Shown here one piece after another: positions 11,445 to 24,031 of a DNA stretch of 64,000 nucleotides (position 1 is its first letter; every line of letters begins with the position of its first letter). Made by a program: the position numbers and the translations under genes. Where the stretch lies: NCBI RefSeq assembly GCF_000006565.2, contig NC_031479.1, forward strand, positions 1,426,001 to 1,490,000, in the 5' to 3' direction. This stretch comes from Toxoplasma gondii ME49. Lineage: Eukaryota; Apicomplexa; Conoidasida; Eucoccidiorida; Sarcocystidae. Under the pieces are notes generated by a model. That model had not been told where the DNA came from. It saw nothing but the letters and a program-made list of their open reading frames with translations, and searched no databases.

Positions 11445-13749
11445 ATGCATGCATTCGACGACAAACACAGCTCGGAGAAAGACGAAGCGAGCGAATCTGA
11501 AGAAGAGCAGCTGGACCGATGGCGCCGCCTCAGGCAGAAGCAACAGGGGTGCTCTGTGTTGCCTGTGGAGGCACACAAACCTGCTGTGTGTCTCCTCGTT
11601 TTCCTTCTCTTCTTCCTCACGCTCTTCTTTGCCGCCGCGATCCTCACCACCGACGTCGAGCGCCGTCATGCGACGAGGCAGGCGATTCGCCGAAATATTT
11701 TCCAGGCCGCGTTTCTCCAGGCTCCACAAGCGACTCAGAGCGCTTCTCAGCAAGCGAGTTCAGAGACGCCGAACGAGCAGCCAGAATCCTCCTCACTCGG
11801 CGCAGACGCCGCAGCGAGAAGGCGCCTCGATGCAGACTCCGATGAAGCTCTTCACGGGATCTCTTCTCCCCTCGGAGGTGAACTAGGACCTCAAAGTCTC
11901 TCTTTCCTGTCCAACGCCTCACCTCTTTCTCATGATCGTGCGTCTGTCCAGTTTTCGCCTTCGTCATCTGCTGTACCTCCCTCGTCTTCTCCGACGGCAT
12001 CTGCTTTGCCGCCTCCGTCTTCTCCTTTTCCGTCTTTATCTCCGTCTGCGGCAGAGGTCACGACTTCCTTACCAGCTTCACTGCCTCCCGCTGGTTCTTC
12101 TTTTGCCCCCCCACAGTCTCCTTTCACCCCACAGTCTCCTTTCACCCCACAGTCTCCTTTTACCCCACAGTTTCCACTCAGCTCGCAGTCTTCAGTGTCT
12201 CCTGGCGTCTCTGGGTCGGTTGCTCGGCGTCTGAGCGCAGCCGCGACGGCGGCGAACGAGTGGGAAGGGCAAGGTCTCGCGACAGTCTCTTTGCTGCAGT
12301 GGGGAGACGTTCGTCTGTGGCTTCTCCACGTGTGTCGTCGCATGCTCCTCACCGGGCTGGTCGCAGATCTGCTCGTCGTCGAGGAAGCGCGTCTCTCCGT
12401 AGTCAAAGGCGCCCTCGCCTCCAATTCGAGCGCTACCTCCAAGCGGCTTCTCCTGAAACTCTGGAAAACCTCAGGCAAGGCCTCTGCGACGAAGAGTCCT
12501 GCGGAGCAGACGCAGACGCTGTGACTCAGACGCAAAGCATGTGGACAGTCGAGAGAGGGAACTCTAGGAAAGTCAGAGGCGAAAAGAAGAATGAACTCGA
12601 CGCAGAAACAGGGGTAAAAGAGACGAGAAAAGCGGTCGAGAGAAGAGGAATTCGCGAAAGTCGACGCACAGCGAACGCAACTCCAGCTGTGTTCCTGAGT
12701 TCGTCGACGACTCTGTGCAGAGATTTTCCCGCGATCGTCTCCTACTCTGCGCAAAGAGGGACTTTTTTCTCGGATTCTCCACCTCGCTTTCTCTATAGAC
12801 CCCGGCGTTCGCTGTTGGCGGCAGTGACGTCGCTTAGTGTTCCTCGCTTCTTTCATTGGAGTCCGCAGAGAAGAAATTCGAGAGATTTCAGGCCGGAAAC
12901 GAAGGGCACACATACGCAGGCAGAGAGACTGGCAGAAAGTGATCTTACATTCTCGAAAAGCAGAACATGTCTCGAATGAGAGTGACAGCTCGAAGGGAAC
13001 AGCCTTGGTCAACAGAAGAACAAAGTCATTTCTGAACACACCCTTTGCAAGCTGTGGCGTTCTTTTCACGACCGTGAAGAGTAGCCTCATGTCTGGAGGT
13101 GCGGCATGCATTGAGGAACGGGTTCACCTTTATTGGATTCATGGAAGCAACAAAACAACCTGAACTTTACTGAGACGCCGCCATCGTGCACCGCCTGAAC
13201 AGATGCCTCGAATTTAGATCTCCTGCCTCTCCGGTGTCTACGGATCTTTCTGGCAAGCTCTGACGGCTTCGGAGCTTCGGCGTTTCGAAGACGCGCTTGG
13301 GAACCCACGGAGAAAGAAAGGAAATGAAGAGAAACCTCAAAACGCTCTGACGACAAACCGCACAAATTTGCCGGCTGGGTGTGTCTCCGCGGCTGTGTCC
13401 GCCGACGCCCCCACCGCAGAGGCAGGCAAAGGGAGACTCTGACGCCTCTGCGGAGCGATTCCTCTCCCCCTTTTTCCAGCGCTGTCCGAACGTTCTTTGT
13501 GATTCGCTCCTCTCAGGTGGCGGCACCTACGAGGTGGACTTCAGATCGGTCTACGGCATGCCATGGGGCTACGACATCACTCCGCAGTTGAACGAACTGG
13601 ACGCGGGCGGATGGCTCTCCCCCCTCACGACTTCGCTTTCCGTCCGGTTGCTCCTCAGAGACAACTCCGGAGACGCCTCATGTAAAGACATTCGCAAATA
13701 TAAATGCACACATGTGTATGCATATAAAAATACCTATGCACCCATTCCT

Positions 13750-13788
<39 letters not shown>

Positions 13789-16700
13789 TGTATCTATATA
13801 TATATATATATATAGATACATATATGTATATATATATATATATACATATATGTATCTATATATATACATATATGTATCTATATATATACATATATGTATC
13901 TATATATATACATATATGTATCTATATATATATATATATATATATGTATGTAGATACGCACACATGCGGTTTCATGTGTGTGAGGCGTGTTGTTTTTCAT
14001 TGTTATGTTTTTTATTTGAATGCATATGTTTGTATACTCCAGTAAGCATATCTGCATTGAACTGCGTATAGAAGTTCTCTCACAGTGGTGTCCGGAACTC
14101 TTTGTTTTGTTGATCTCCATTGAAGGCAGTGGATTAGGTTACGGTCTCTCTCCCCAGGTTCTGTGAAACGCCGGTCCAGTTCCCTGCTTGTTCTCTTCCT
14201 TTCCTCACTTCGACGTAGACTTCCAGCTGCGGCCCCCTGTCTCTGCGTTCTTCTCTGCCTCCACGGTCTGCGTGGTTTCTCCTCGATCTTTCTTCCACTG
14301 TTGCCTGCTGAGGGTTCTCTGCGCCGTCCCTCTGCTTTCGAGGCGTCTTCCAGCTGCTCCACACTGTGTCCTCGTTTCCTCTCCAAGTGCATCAAGATGG
14401 CTCGAACCCGAGAGAGAGGGAGGAGACGCGCAGCAGCAAAAAGAGCAGAGAGACTGAATGGAAGAGGACGCGCACAGCCGCCACCGAGAGGGCAAGGAAG
14501 GAGAAAGACGAGGAACCTGCGAGGCAGAACGCATTTGCTCGCTCACTCTCCAGAGGTCTCTCTCGAGTGGCTGCGTTCCATGTTCGTTTGCCTTCCTCCC
14601 TTTGCCTTTTTTGGAGTGTGAGATGAGTCCATGTGACGCCGTCTTTTTCCTTCAGATGTTGAGGTGAGCTTCACACAGCTGGCGACAGGGCTGATCGTCC
14701 CCAAATGCTCGATTTTCGTGAACCTCGTTTCCAGCTTCCTCGTGTCGATTATTGTCGCGGGTCTGTTCTTCCTCGTCACCGTCTGCTACCTCTTCGTGGA
14801 GATCTACGCCTACCAATATGTCAAGCGAGCGAATCGGTACGCTGCCCTGGCGACGCCATCTCGGTTTTCCTCCTCGTCGTACCCTTTGTCTTGCGCCAAA
14901 GAGACATGTTGTCTGTTCTCCAGACCTCCCTTTTCCGCCTCCTCAGAGTCGATGACGTCTGTGCGTCTCGTCGCTTCTTTTCCTTCTTCTCGCCCAGACG
15001 CGGCTGTGCTTCTCCTCGGTTGTCTCTTTCTCTCCCTGGCGAAAGCACTTGCACAGAGCTGTAGAGAGACAGACGAAATAACTACAAACAACAGGCTGCG
15101 AGATACAGAGAGAGAAAGAAGCAGACACGCATCAACCGCTCGAGGTCGAAAGCTCGACCGGCAGAGCTCTCAACGGACAAAACTGTATCCAGAAAGAAAT
15201 ACACACAAACTGCTGCATGCACCTACACACCTACATATATATATATATATATACATACATATCTATACATATCTATATATCTGTATATATGTGTATATGT
15301 ATATCGTTTTGTGAATGTTTATGTACCTGTACGGAGATAGCTTTGCAACGCGGAAGGATGCGAGTTTCTGCATGTGGGTTGCCGTTTTTCGTTTTGTCGC
15401 CTCTTTAGCGACGCAGGCCAGCAGCAAGGAGCTTTTTCGGCATACTTTCTCGGACGGTGGGAGATTTTGGGAACGACTGCATGCGGCTTCGTCACAGCGC
15501 TGCTTCTTTGCGGACGCGTCGTTCTCTCAAAGGTCTTGCCAGACGCCAACACATTCAGCTACATCCACCTCATCGGTGAGAAGAAGAAGAGGAAGAAGAA
15601 GAAGGCGATGCGTAGAAGATGGAAGGCAGGACGTTTGATCTGCACGCGAAAGAGAGGGTGAAAAACTTCACAGAACATGCGAGAATACCCGAGAAGGCAC
15701 TTTCAGGAGATTCCGACAAGACAGGGAACAGCGCACAAACGCGTTTGCTTTCCGCGACTATGTCTCTCTCGCTTCTCAGCGTCGCCCGCGGTGACTCTGT
15801 GGCGTCGGTCTTTGTTTCCTGGCGAGGCGGGAGCGCGTGTATGTTTATGTCCTTCCAGCGTCTCGGTGGGGGCTCGCGTTTGCGACGTTCTACAGCCTGT
15901 GCTTCGCTTCCTTTGCAGACATCCTGGACGACATGACGCGGTTTTTGGTAGTCGCCACAACTTTCTTCGCGATGATGCGAACCCTGCGATTCCTCACGAG
16001 CGTCAGTCTTTTCTTCTTCATCGTCCAGAGCGCGCTGAAAACGGCGCTGCGAGAATTCTCCGGAGTGCAGCTCGTGGCGGCGCTCGCGATTCTCGGCGTC
16101 GCCGGCGCAAACTATCTTCTCGCAGGTGGGGGCCGTCGGCGAAAAGCAAAGAGATGGGGGAACAGTCTTTCAAAGAAGTGCAAACAAGACGGAGAGAAAA
16201 AGGGAAGGCAAGAAGACGGAAAACGAACTGAAATGAAGACACAAACAAGCAAAGGGAACGGAGACATACTTACGCACGAAACGAGACGTTTTCCTTCACA
16301 GTCTGTCCTGCCATGCCTTGCGTGAGAGTCAATGTCCTTTCTACTACACTCCAGGGTAGTTTTCGTAGAAATCCCTTCGCAAATTTTCACTCAACTCCAC
16401 AAACATCTGCTTTTATCTGAATACACCCCCATCCATCCCAAAAAATACATACAGGCATACACGTCCATATGCATGTATAGATATAGATATACCTATATAT
16501 ATACATGCATACACACCGGAATGCATGCATATATATATAGAGAGAGAGACAGACAGACAGACAGATATACACCGATATACGCATATATATATATATGCAT
16601 ATATTTGTACTGATTGGTGAATGCTGCGCGGTTTGCATGCGGAGATTTTTGAGATTTGCGGCTTTCCGTTGAGTTTCGTGGAGTGTGCAGGTGGGCGAGA

Positions 16701-19700
16701 AGCGCCCTTTGGGACCTACGGAGACTCCATTTTCCAGACGCTCAGTCTGCTGTTCGGATCGCCGATGCTTTTCTCTTTGCCTCCGGTCGGTGCTTTTTAC
16801 TCTCTTGTTCTCATCCTTGTGTGGTGGACGATTCTCCTCCCCATGTTGGTTGCCCTCGTCGTCTACGCGGTGCGGAAAGTCATGTCCAAGACAGGTTTAA
16901 CAGAAACGGAGATGCTTGGTGAGTCGCAGAGACGTCTCTCTCTCTGCAGTGTCCTTCTTCGATCGTCGTCGCTGGTCTTCTGTCTGTCGTCTTCTCTCGT
17001 GCTCCCTTCTCTGCTTTCTCCTCGGTTCTTTTCTCTTTTCCAGACTCTCTCTGCTTCTCGCATCTCCTGTCGTCTTCTCGCGAGTCCTCGGTCTCCCGCC
17101 CCCTTTTCTCTTTTCCAGACTCTTTCTCTGTCTGCGGACGAGTCTCTCCTCCTCAGAGCTGCTTTTTTCCTCTCTCGTGCGTCGCCTTCGCCGACAGTTC
17201 GCGGCTGCGTTGCAGTCGAGGGTGGAGAAAAACGTTTGTGTCGAGAAACATGCGAAGCGTTTCTCACGGAAAACACAAAGACGCGGCAATGGAGGAAACT
17301 GACGCGTTTTCGCAGAGAAGACGAAGACAGGTCTTTTACCGAAGGAACGCGACAGTTCTCGTGGGCGAGAGACAGACGCTCTTGTTTTTTCTCAGCGAAT
17401 ACGAAGGTCGAAAACTCAGAAAAGGCAGTCCAAGCGCCGCTGCGTTTTTTTCTGCAGGTGCCGAGATGGCAACCCAGGCGAGAGACTTCCTCGCAGAGTT
17501 CGTTTTCTGCTGCACCCCCGACCCAGGACGACATGGCAGTTCTGATGAGGTGCGAGAAGACAAGAGACAGGTGTCTCTTCGAAGAGACAAAGGAAGGATT
17601 TTTTTTTCTTCCTCAGCGACATGCAGTCGAGGAGAAGGAGAAACCGAGAGAGAAAGAAGTTCACCGACCGCCAGGGCGCGAAAACCGAGTCGCAGTGCAT
17701 CGAGACAAGTCAAAACATGTTCTGTCCTTCTCCAGATCGGTCTGCTCTCTCCTTGTAATTGTTCTCTCTCTCTCTCTCTGCCTCTCGTCCTTCCTTACGG
17801 TCCTCCCCTCGCGTTTCTCTCGCTCCACTCTCTCCACTCTCTCCTCTGTCTCGTTGCTTTCTTTTGTTTTCTGTGCTTCGGCTTCCCTGTCCTCTCCTTC
17901 CGCGCCCACCTGTCGCTTCTCGCTCTGTCGCCTTCTGTCCGTGTTTAGATTCGGCGGCTCCGCCAGGAGGCAGAGCTCGCGGAGATCGAGAGACAGCAAA
18001 AGGCCTCCGAGAAGCGCGTGGAGGAGGCGCGCATGGCGTCGTCGGATCCAGATACGAAGATATTTCCGTCGCGAGTGCTGCTCTGTCTCCTCTTGCTCTT
18101 TTCTGTCTTCTTCGTCGCCGGGATATCCCTGCTCTTCGACGCCCCGCGCGTGTACAGAGACCATACAGCGACAAACCAGCTGGAGAGCAGACGTTTCTTG
18201 TCTACCGATCCGTTCGCTTCGAAAAGCCTGCTCGAGCTCACTCCGCCTCTCGACTTTCGCGACGACCTCTGCGCGACGACCGACTCCGAAAGTTCAGAAA
18301 ATGGAGACGCCGAGCCCCCGGCAGAAAACAACCTCAAGGCGCGAGGCGAAGGTGCACAGAAGCTTCAGAATGTCCTCAACGCCCTTTCGGAGGTAGGGAG
18401 ACGAGAAGACAGCAGACGGCGGGGGAAAGCGAAATTCCATTGGATAGGCGACTCGGGCCATGCGTCCAATTCAATCGTTAGTCTTCCTCTTGGGAATCTC
18501 TCACTTACTCCCCGATTCCCTCGCTCATCCTTCAGCTTTTTTCGCGCGGTGTGTCTCATGTTTCTTCTTTCCTTTCTAACCCTCTCTCCCCTCTCTTTTC
18601 CTCTTGCTCCTCTCTCTGTTTCTTTCTCTCCTCTCTTTGTTTCCTTCGGACTTTCGCGCATTCGCTCTTCGCTGCATCCTTCACTCTGCCTCGCTGTCTC
18701 CCTGTATCTCTCGCTGTCTCCCTGTATCTCTCGCTGTCTCCCTGAATCTCTCGCTGTCTCCCAAAGCCGGGGGCATAGTCGTCTTGCATGTCTTCTCTTT
18801 CCCCTGGTTGACACGTATCTTTTCCTTTCCTTTTCGTATGCATTTCGTCTTACATTGACCTGGTTCTAGCGACCCTGCAGGTAAGGAGGCCGCGCATGCA
18901 GGTGCCTTTTGCACTCACATCTGAACGACAGATGCTGAGTGTCTAACGTATTCAACTGGACGGATCGCAGGCCCAACGGCTCTCCGCGTCCTCCTGTCGC
19001 TTGCTTGCAGCCGTTGCCGCGGACGCTGCGTCTGAAGGAGATTTCTTCTCTGCAGGGCATCTACGACTGGCTGGAAAACGTCTTCGCAGAAGAAGTTCTG
19101 AATGCTGCGTACGCGGCGCCTGGCCTCGCGCACAGGGCGCCCCTGGCGAATCCTGGCGCCCTCCTCATCGTCAAGCGCGTCAGCCTCCAGTGTCGCTCGA
19201 CCGCTTCTCCCCGTGAGGAAAAGAGAAATCGAAGGCGAATCCAGCGCAGCGAAGTCGAGCCGAGGAGACAGCGCGCAGGGGAAGGGAACGACCGAGCAGA
19301 TGAGGTCGAAGAGAAGAAGAAAACGCACGCAATTCCAAGAGAAGCAAAACGAAGAAAAAAGGGAGCACATCAGGCGCATACGGCAGCGAAAAAAGAAAAA
19401 CTCAAAACTCAGACAGGAGTCCCTCCTTCTTCACTTTCCTTCGAACATCTCGGATTGAAGTATCTGTTCTCTCTTTTCGCGCTGCTTTCGCCACTCCGCC
19501 GTAGTTCTCGCGGTCCTTCGACGCTCCGCGCTCGTCCGTTGCGGATGCTCCACAGTCTCTTCCGGATTGCTAGGGATCTCGACCTTTCTGCATCTCTCGG
19601 CGTTGTCTTCAATCGCGCACTGCTTGTCAAGTTTCCTTTCGCATGCAACCGACCGAAACTGCTTCCTCGTCTTCCCGCAGGCCTTCCTGCGAGACTTCCT

Positions 19701-22700
19701 TGTCTCCACGGGTTCCTCCCTTCGCCAGTGCTCTGCTCGTGTTCTCTCGTGACTCCACATTCTTCTCTCTTCTCGTTCGTCTTCTCGCTAGCCTGAGCGT
19801 TTCGCGCCTTTCAGGCTTCACTCTTCTCGTTCTTCTTCCGCCTTCCACGCGTCTTCGCGCCGTCTGTGTTTCCTCAGGCTTTCTGCTGTAGCCGGAGTTC
19901 GTTTCGCATTCTCTCCGTCGTGTGTCTGCAGTCTATCGGGTCTGCCCTGTTACGCGGCGGAGTGTCAGTGCCTTCTCTTCTCTCACGTCCGACGCGTACG
20001 GACTCAACGGTGCTCGCTTCACTGCAGATCCTGACGAACGCGTTTACCGTGTAGGTCTGTTCTTCACTCCCGTTCTCTCTGGCGCCGCCATAAACGCTTC
20101 AAATCCTCCCTCTACGTCGCCTGCTGACAACGCCCGTACCACACCGAACTCGGCTTCTCCGTCTTCTCCTGTCTCTTCTTCTCCTCTTCCGGTGTCTTCT
20201 TCTTCCACGAGGAGCTCCGTTGCTTCTGCGGAGGCTGGGGCGCCTTCGCGTCGTCTCTCTCCTGGTGTCTCCTCGGTGTCTCCCCGGAGACTGGGAGATC
20301 CAGGAGACCAGGGAGATGGAAACGGAGATACTTCTTCGAATGTCTCCTCCGGAGTCCCCTCGGTTTCTCCTCCGAGCACGGGCAGGGCGACTGCCGGGGT
20401 CCTCTCCGGCCTTCTCGGCTCTCCGCGAGTCGCCACTCTGGATCTCACGGCTGAGGAGTTTGCGGCGCTTTACCAAGGTCCTTCCAGCATGAGAGGAAAA
20501 GTCCAAAGCCTCAAAATCGGCGGATTTCTCGACTACCAGCTCGCCACTCTTGACGTCGTCTGGATCGACTTCAACGGAGATTCCGGTGTATACTTACTCA
20601 ACAAGGTACGGCTAACGATGTGACGCGTCGACATGTCTTCTCATTCATATTTATAAATGCAAATATATACAAATGGAGATGCGTACACAACTGCACTTAT
20701 GTATATCTATGTACGCTTATACATATCTATCTATCTGTCTAGCCATATATATATATATATATATAGATAGATAGATAGATATATAGATATAGATATAGAT
20801 AGATATATTCATGCGTACTTGCATTCATCTGCATATGTAGAGGTGTGTAGAGATGTATTTGTGATTTCGGCTCGCTTTCTGCGTGTGAACATGAACTGTC
20901 TATTTCGTTTTTTGTAAGATAAGAGTTCAGGGATACAGATGCTTCTGAGTGTTTTGCATGTCCCCTCGGATGGTCGCGTCGAAATTGGAGAGTGAGAATC
21001 CTTGTCATCGTTCGAAAATTCACAAAATGCAGTTTCTCGTCGTGAAAGAAAGGAAATGCGTTCCTCTTTGCATTGCTATATAGGTGCTTCACAGTCTTCG
21101 TTTCCTCTCCCATGTTTCATCCATGTTTTCTCTCTCGCCACTGCTCGTTTGCCGGGTCTCGTCTCCTTCTTGTCTGTTTCTTTTGCATGCTGCATGAGGT
21201 TTTCTTCTCGTTCCACTTTGTTCTCGCTCTTGCAGGTGACTTTCGACTTGGCAAACACAGGGAGCTTGACCGTCATGCCTGCAGTAGTGGCGGTACCTTC
21301 GTGGACTCTCTCGCCGACCTCGGCTTCGGCTCATGCGTCCTTCGTTCTCATTGTCATCGGGTCTCTCTGTTTTCTCCTGTACCTCTTCTATTCGTACCAC
21401 ACGACCCAGAAGCGCATTTACTCCTCTTCTCTCTTCATCTTCCTCGACTTTCCGACTCTCATCTTCCTCTCCCTCTTCGTCTTCTTCTACATCTCCCTCC
21501 TCAACGTCTCCTTCACCCCAGGCTGGGAGTCCGTCGCCTCCATCGGCCTCGCCGTCTCTCAGACCCAAGCTGCGACGACTCGCGCCTTTTCTTCTCTCAC
21601 TCAACTCGCTTCGCGCTTCCTCTCCGGACTCAATCACCGCCAGCTAAGCGGAGACTTCGGCGTCGGACTCGGAGACCAGGGATTCGGACTCGGAGACCAG
21701 GGATTCGGACTCGGAGACCAGGGATTCGGACTCAGAGACGGTGGAGTAGAAGGGAGCCTGGGGGCGGCAGGCCGGGCACACAGTGTGGAGAGAGGGGACG
21801 GCGTTTTGTCGACTCCGACAGAAAAAGACGGAAGGGAAGGCTCCGACGCGCGTGGATCTTCTTCGTCACTTGTTTTCTCCCCTTCTCCTCTTTCCTCTCC
21901 CTCTCTTTCTCCATCCTCTTCTTCGCCTCCTCCCTTTTCTTTTTCTTCGTCGCCTCCAGCATCTTCGTCTTGGCCTGCTGCTCCACCGCCTTCGTCTCCT
22001 TCGCCTGTCGTCTCCTCCTCTTCTCTTCCGCGGCGTCTAAGCGGGGCGGATGAATCGAAGGAGAAGGCCACTGGCGCGGTTTCCAGCTCCTCCAGTTCGG
22101 AGGGTGAATTCGGCGACTCGCTGAACATCCCCGGAATCGTTCCAGGACCTGTGCAGCCGTGGTTGTGGGTCCCAGGCTCCTCGCCAGGTGGGCGCAGACC
22201 ACGGGGAAAAGAAACAACAGAGAGAAGAGAGAAGGCAAAACGAGAAAACAGGAGCAGTCCCTCCGTCTCCTTTTTCTCTCCCTTTTCTCCTCTACCGATC
22301 GCTCTTGCTCCTCCTTCTTTCCTCACCCTTCCTGCGTTTCCATCTTTCCATGTCTCGCCATCCATCTCTTGTCGTTTCTGCATGCAGGCCCTCAAAATTC
22401 TCCACCTCCGACTGCGGAGTCCACAGTTCGATTTTTACGTCTGCAGGAGTCTCTCGAGGCGAAGAGCGACGCTCTGTTCCGCGCGAAAATCCTCGCCGTT
22501 CTCACGCTTCTCATGGTCGCGATCCGAATCTTGACCCTCGTGGCTGCCGTTCCTCACACCCTCCGCGATGCCCGCAGGCTCATCGAAATTCTCTACGGAG
22601 CAGGCTCCCAAATCGCTCTCGCAAGTGTCTTTGTCATCGTCGCCTTCTTCGCCTTCTGCTTTGCCGGTGAGCTTTGGACCTCGACTCTGAACGCCGTCCA

Positions 22701-23996
22701 TTCTCACGTCGACGACGGTGGCGCTCGTGTGTGTTTGAGCGACTTTCAGACGCGCTCCGAGTCCGGGAATGCCGATTTGGAGTCCGCGTTCATGGCTGAG
22801 TTCTGCGATCTTCTTGCTGTGGCTTCGTCCACAGAGACGACAGCGCTCTCTCGAAAGTCTCATCCATTTTCTTCTTTTTCTCATGGCATCTGCGTGCGAA
22901 GAAACGCCTTCGGCGCGCATGGAGTGCCTCGTTTCCCGCGCGACTGCCTCGAGGCCATTCGCCGTCAATCTCTCTCTCTCTCTGTCGCTTCTTTCTGTTC
23001 TCCCCCTTCTCGCTGTGTGTTGCCTCTCTCCTCCTTTTCTCTCCGTCGCTTCAAGTCCTCTTCTCTCTGCACCTCTTTCTTCTTCACTCTGTCTATCTTC
23101 TTTTTCTGTCTTCTTTTTTCCTTTTCCTCTCGAACACCCCACGATCGTGTCAGGTCTTTGGCATGCGCCCGCGCGGCTCGGGCGGGAGCTTGTCTTGTGT
23201 GGCTGAGGAAGCAGACAGCGCCTCTTTTCTTCGCTTCCTTCTTCTGAGTTCTGACTACAAAGGCGTTTTCTCTGTGCCTCTGGACCTGTGTCGTTTGCTT
23301 CTTCTTCTCTTCCCCGCTTCCCGTCTGGAGCATCTCTCAGTCTTCTCTCCTGATCTTCCAAAAGACCTCGAAAAACAGTTTCCATCGAATGTAAATCACA
23401 GTCAATAATGGAGATTTCAGCTTTAACCGTCCTCGTGAGAGAAGAAAGAAAACTCGCATTCAAGATTCTAAATTGCACCCTTTTTCTTCTTTTCAAAATC
23501 CAAGTCAAGTTTTCAGATCGCCTCTTGTCTGCTTTTTTCCGTTTCTAGGATACACAATTCTCGGTGCGCAGTTCCGTGGTTTCAGTACTCCGACGTATTC
23601 CATCGTCACCTGTTTGATGGTGTTGACGTCGAAATGGAACTTCAACGCGATCACGGCGCCGGCGACCCAGCAGCATTCCCTGACTTGGCAGTTCGAGGCG
23701 TTCGTCTTCTTCTTCTGCATCGTTTTCTTCTGCTACTTGAATTACCTCGTCCTCGCTTTCATCTACCTTCGCTACTCGCAAGTCAAGCTCGAGACAACTG
23801 TCGAAGTCCAGGAACTCATGAGCAAATACGGCGTGGAATGCAGACGCAGAATAAACATCGCCGTCAGCGGGACCGTCATTCTCTACTGGAAAGTCAGCCA
23901 ACCTTTCCTGCATACATACTTCCATTTTCACGCATATTCAAACACATATCTATATATACATATTTATACATGTATACACATACATATTTATACATG

Positions 23997-24031
<35 letters not shown>

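Noticed and set aside
12260..12979. A second open frame over the end of polycystin-like exon 1 (reads [16 protein letters not shown]), suggesting a frameshift
   Set aside because: A GC-AG intron beginning at 12475 joins the first frame to exon 2 in phase and gives a consistent protein length, so no indel is needed.
22435..23508. 357-codon minus-strand open frame
   Set aside because: It is antisense to polycystin-like exon 12 and intron 12 and is Arg/Glu-rich, as expected from C/T-rich DNA on the other strand.
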